A stretch of DNA of 64,000 bases from NCBI RefSeq assembly GCF_019879105.1, contig NZ_CP082249.1:3720001-3784000 (forward strand). Reading direction: 5' to 3'. The stretch comes from Natrinema sp. SYSU A 869 (GTDB lineage Archaea > Halobacteriota > Halobacteria > Halobacteriales > Natrialbaceae). The notes beneath the pieces are model-generated. The model did not search any database. It was not told the origin of the DNA and was given only the letters and a program-made list of their open reading frames with translations. A program made the translations under genes and the position numbers. Positions 61,976-64,000 of the stretch are shown piece by piece. Each line of letters opens with the position of its first letter. Within the stretch, counting starts at the first letter, position 1.

Positions 61976-63347
61976 TCGACGATCTCGACCCGGGGACCGT
62001 ACTCCTCCTCCGGCGGTACTTCACTGTCATGGTGCTCCTCTCTGTAGTCCTGGTAGCGACCGGTGGATACGCCGCATATGGAGCGTACGCGGACGACGGG
62101 TATCGGACCGAACGCGAGGTGACCGCGACATGGACGCCCGAGACCGGCTTCGATCACAGCGCGACCGTCCAGAACGAGTCGTCCGTCTTCGAGACCGGCG
62201 ACGTACTCACGAACCGACCGATATACTTCAGCCGCGTCGCGCCCGAACTGGACGGGACCTACGTCGTGAGCCACGCCGGCGATGTCGAGGCGGCGACCGT
62301 CACCGTCGACCTCGCGCTCGAACTTCGGGCGGTCGAGGATCGAGGTGGTGAGTCGACGGTCCACTGGCGGGAGACCGAACCGCTTGCGTCGACGAGAATT
62401 GCCAGCCTCGAGCCGGGCGAGCGGCAGGAGATCCCGTTTTCGGTATCCGTCGCAACCCTCGAGCGGCGTCTCGACGCTATTGAGGGCGAGCTTGGAGCTT
62501 CACCGGGAACGACCGAGGTCGTAATCACTGCCGAGACGGAGATCGAGACCGCGACGGGTGACGAGTCCTTCGTTGATACCCGGACCGATACCCTCGAACT
62601 CGAGCCGGGCGGGAATACGTATCGAGTGACTGCCAACCTCGCGGATGATCGCCAGTACGAGGCGACGAACCGCGTCCGGACCCCGGTTGAGTCGTCGCCG
62701 CTCGCGAGCTATGGGGGGGGGGGGTGGTGCTGGCCCTCGGCGGGATCGCCAGTCTGGCGGTCTTGGGATGGGGGCGACATCGCTGCCTGTTCGCGGTCAC
62801 GGCAGCAGACCGTGCTCGAGTCGAGTATCGACGAGCCCGCGCGGACTTCGACGACTGGATCTCCGCCGGGACCGTCCCCGAAGACGACGACCGGACCAGA
62901 GTGACGGTCGAATCGCTCGCCGCGATCGCGGACGTAGCAATCGATACGGACCGGCGGGTAATCCAGATCGACGGGCCAACGTACGTCGTCCTCGTTGAGG
63001 ACGTCCGCTACGTCTACGAACCGCCGGCCGACGTGGCAGTGGCCAGCAGTGAGGATACAAGCGATCCGACCATTGGAACGGCATCGGCGACCGAAGTCGT
63101 CGCGGACGATCCGATCGACGCGACAGACCGGCACGCCGCGGATACGCAATCCGATGCGATCGACCAAGGCGTGACTGACGAGGCGAGCGAGCGGGACGTC
63201 CCCGACGAGTGGGAGTTTGGCGAACCGGCCGGAGATGCTGACCCCAGCGACGAATCGGATGACGATCCCGACGACTGGATATTCGACGATTCCTCGACCA
63301 TCGAGGAGGAGCGCGAGCAGTCTCCTCGTGAGCGAGAAGCGGACTGA
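61972..63347 (+). CDS. DUF5305 membrane protein, frame broken at a 12-G tract
   Basis: The first frame starts at 61972 (MIDDLDPGTVLLLRRYFTV, one helix near 17-37) and gives a DUF5305-type extracellular domain to about residue 247 (PLASY). A G12 tract at 62713-62724 breaks it; the second frame starts VVLALGGIASLAVLGWGR, the second helix, and carries a cytoplasmic domain (WISAGTVPEDDDRTRVTVESLAAIADVAID) with an acidic tail to 63347. G10 or G13 would join them. In SipW-like archaeal loci DUF5305 proteins lie next to the signal peptidase; the fixed protein has about 457 residues. Confidence 0.8.
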
Positions 63348-63451
63348 CACCATCGAAGATACCCACAAACGTGTATAATGTCGTGTGTCAGTGACGGAAT
63401 TCGACGCACAAACACGAGGATTTTTATCGGCTCGGTGCCCTACTGACTTCC

Positions 63452-64000
63452 ATGACTGATGGGCGGGGCGAAACTCCCCGGCGAACAGGAATGACCGAAA
63501 AGTGCGGCGTCGTCGGCGTCTCACTGGACGGTCGAGACGCGGCACGACCGTTGTACTACGCGCTCTACGCACTCCAGCACCGCGGCCAGGAGTCAGCCGG
63601 GATCGTCACGCACGACGGCTTCCAGCAACACAGCCATGTCGAGATGGGCCTAGTGGGCGACGTCTTCGACGAGGACGACCTCGATATGCTCAACGGCTCG
63701 GCGGGGGTGGGTCACGTCCGGTATCCGACGGCCGGCTCGGTCGACTCCTGCTGTGCACAGCCGTTCTCCGTCTCGTTCAAGAGCGGCTCGCTGGGTCTTT
63801 CGCACAACGGCAACCTCGTCAACGCTGACGAGATCCGCGACGAACTCGCCGCTGTGGGCCACGCTTTCACCAGCGACGGCGACACCGAGGTCATCGCCCA
63901 CGACCTCGCGCGCAACCTCTTAGAGGAGGACCTCGTTCGGGCCGTCAAACGGACGATGGGGCGAATTCACGGCTCGTACTCGCTGACGATCAGCCACGAC
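63452..64000 (+). CDS. purF: Amidophosphoribosyltransferase, N-terminal part (partial)
   Basis: The first 183 codons of PurF, running off the right edge. After a short propeptide (MTDGRGETPRRTGMTEK) comes the catalytic Cys in CGVVGVSLDG, then the glutaminase motifs ALYALQHRGQESAGI, GHVRYPTAGSV and LSHNGNLVN. It makes phosphoribosylamine from PRPP and glutamine, the first step of purine synthesis. The ATG at 63452 fits; 63491 would give a start just before the Cys. A TTTTTA element about 28 bases upstream may be the TATA box. Confidence 0.93.
   Translation, partial: MTDGRGETPRRTGMTEKCGVVGVSLDGRDAARPLYYALYALQHRGQESAGIVTHDGFQQHSHVEMGLVGDVFDEDDLDMLNGSAGVGHVRYPTAGSVDSCCAQPFSVSFKSGSLGLSHNGNLVNADEIRDELAAVGHAFTSDGDTEVIAHDLARNLLEEDLVRAVKRTMGRIHGSYSLTISHD

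Noticed and set aside
1-64000. tRNA, rRNA genes and CRISPR arrays
   Set aside because: I searched by eye for GGTTCGAATCC-like T-arms and for regularly spaced direct repeats; the few hits (for example near 39050 and 47821) lie inside well supported coding genes.

Overview
The window reads as chromosomal DNA of a haloarchaeon, most likely a member of Natrialbales (Natrinema/Haloterrigena-like). The evidence is the high-GC, strongly acidic coding style, leaderless genes with TATA boxes about 30 bases upstream, twin-arginine signals and archaeal lipoboxes, and haloarchaeal families such as CbtB/CbtA, UPF0058, VNG_1110C, DUF7344, DUF5305, a His-type signal peptidase and TiaS. I saw no tRNA or rRNA gene and no CRISPR array. 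Family names come from recognition of the sequence; no database search was run.

Layout. Positions 1-5.3 kb hold a secreted-protein start, an HTH membrane protein, a nucleotide-sugar epimerase, a decayed membrane gene with an in-frame stop, a small zinc-ribbon protein and a dihydroorotase/allantoinase-type amidohydrolase. Positions 5.3-11 kb hold a palindromic repeat, an ABC exporter pair, PyrD, and a CbtB-CbtA-ferredoxin cobalt uptake operon. Positions 11.2-19.75 kb are a nine-gene Mnh/Mrp Na+/H+ antiporter operon (E-F-G-DUF4040-B-C-D-D-D) whose last gene carries an apparent one-base frameshift.

Positions 19.8-38.4 kb hold an integrase-like protein, a Tat-exported glycerophosphodiesterase, a hydrolase, exported proteins of unknown role, two small regulators, a candidate structured RNA, a sugar aminotransferase beside a CBS-epimerase fusion, a two-domain VOC protein, an NhaC-type antiporter, a DRG GTPase and an exported repeat protein. 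Positions 38.2-56.5 kb are mainly housekeeping and redox genes: VNG_1110C-type protein, TiaS, an HTH regulator with a frameshift, glutaredoxin, a purine permease, a TrkA-type protein, an orphan DNA methylase, a glutathione-transferase-like enzyme with a 43-residue insertion, oxidoreductases, a 2Fe-2S ferredoxin, a Tat-exported DyP-like protein, a DPS-like ferritin, a HAD phosphatase and an HTTM protein.

Positions 56.5-64 kb hold a MutS5-like ATPase, then the most interesting block: a His-type signal peptidase, two small surface proteins with SipW-cognate-like signals, a membrane-anchored DUF7344 regulator and a DUF5305 protein interrupted at a 12-G tract. It looks like a self-contained export-and-assembly locus for surface fibres, analogous in layout to bacterial tapA-sipW-tasA. 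The window closes with the start of purF.

Four genes are broken by what looks like a homopolymer length error (G4, T3, A4, G12). Either the assembly carries indel errors or some of these are real; the G12 tract is the best candidate for true phase variation.
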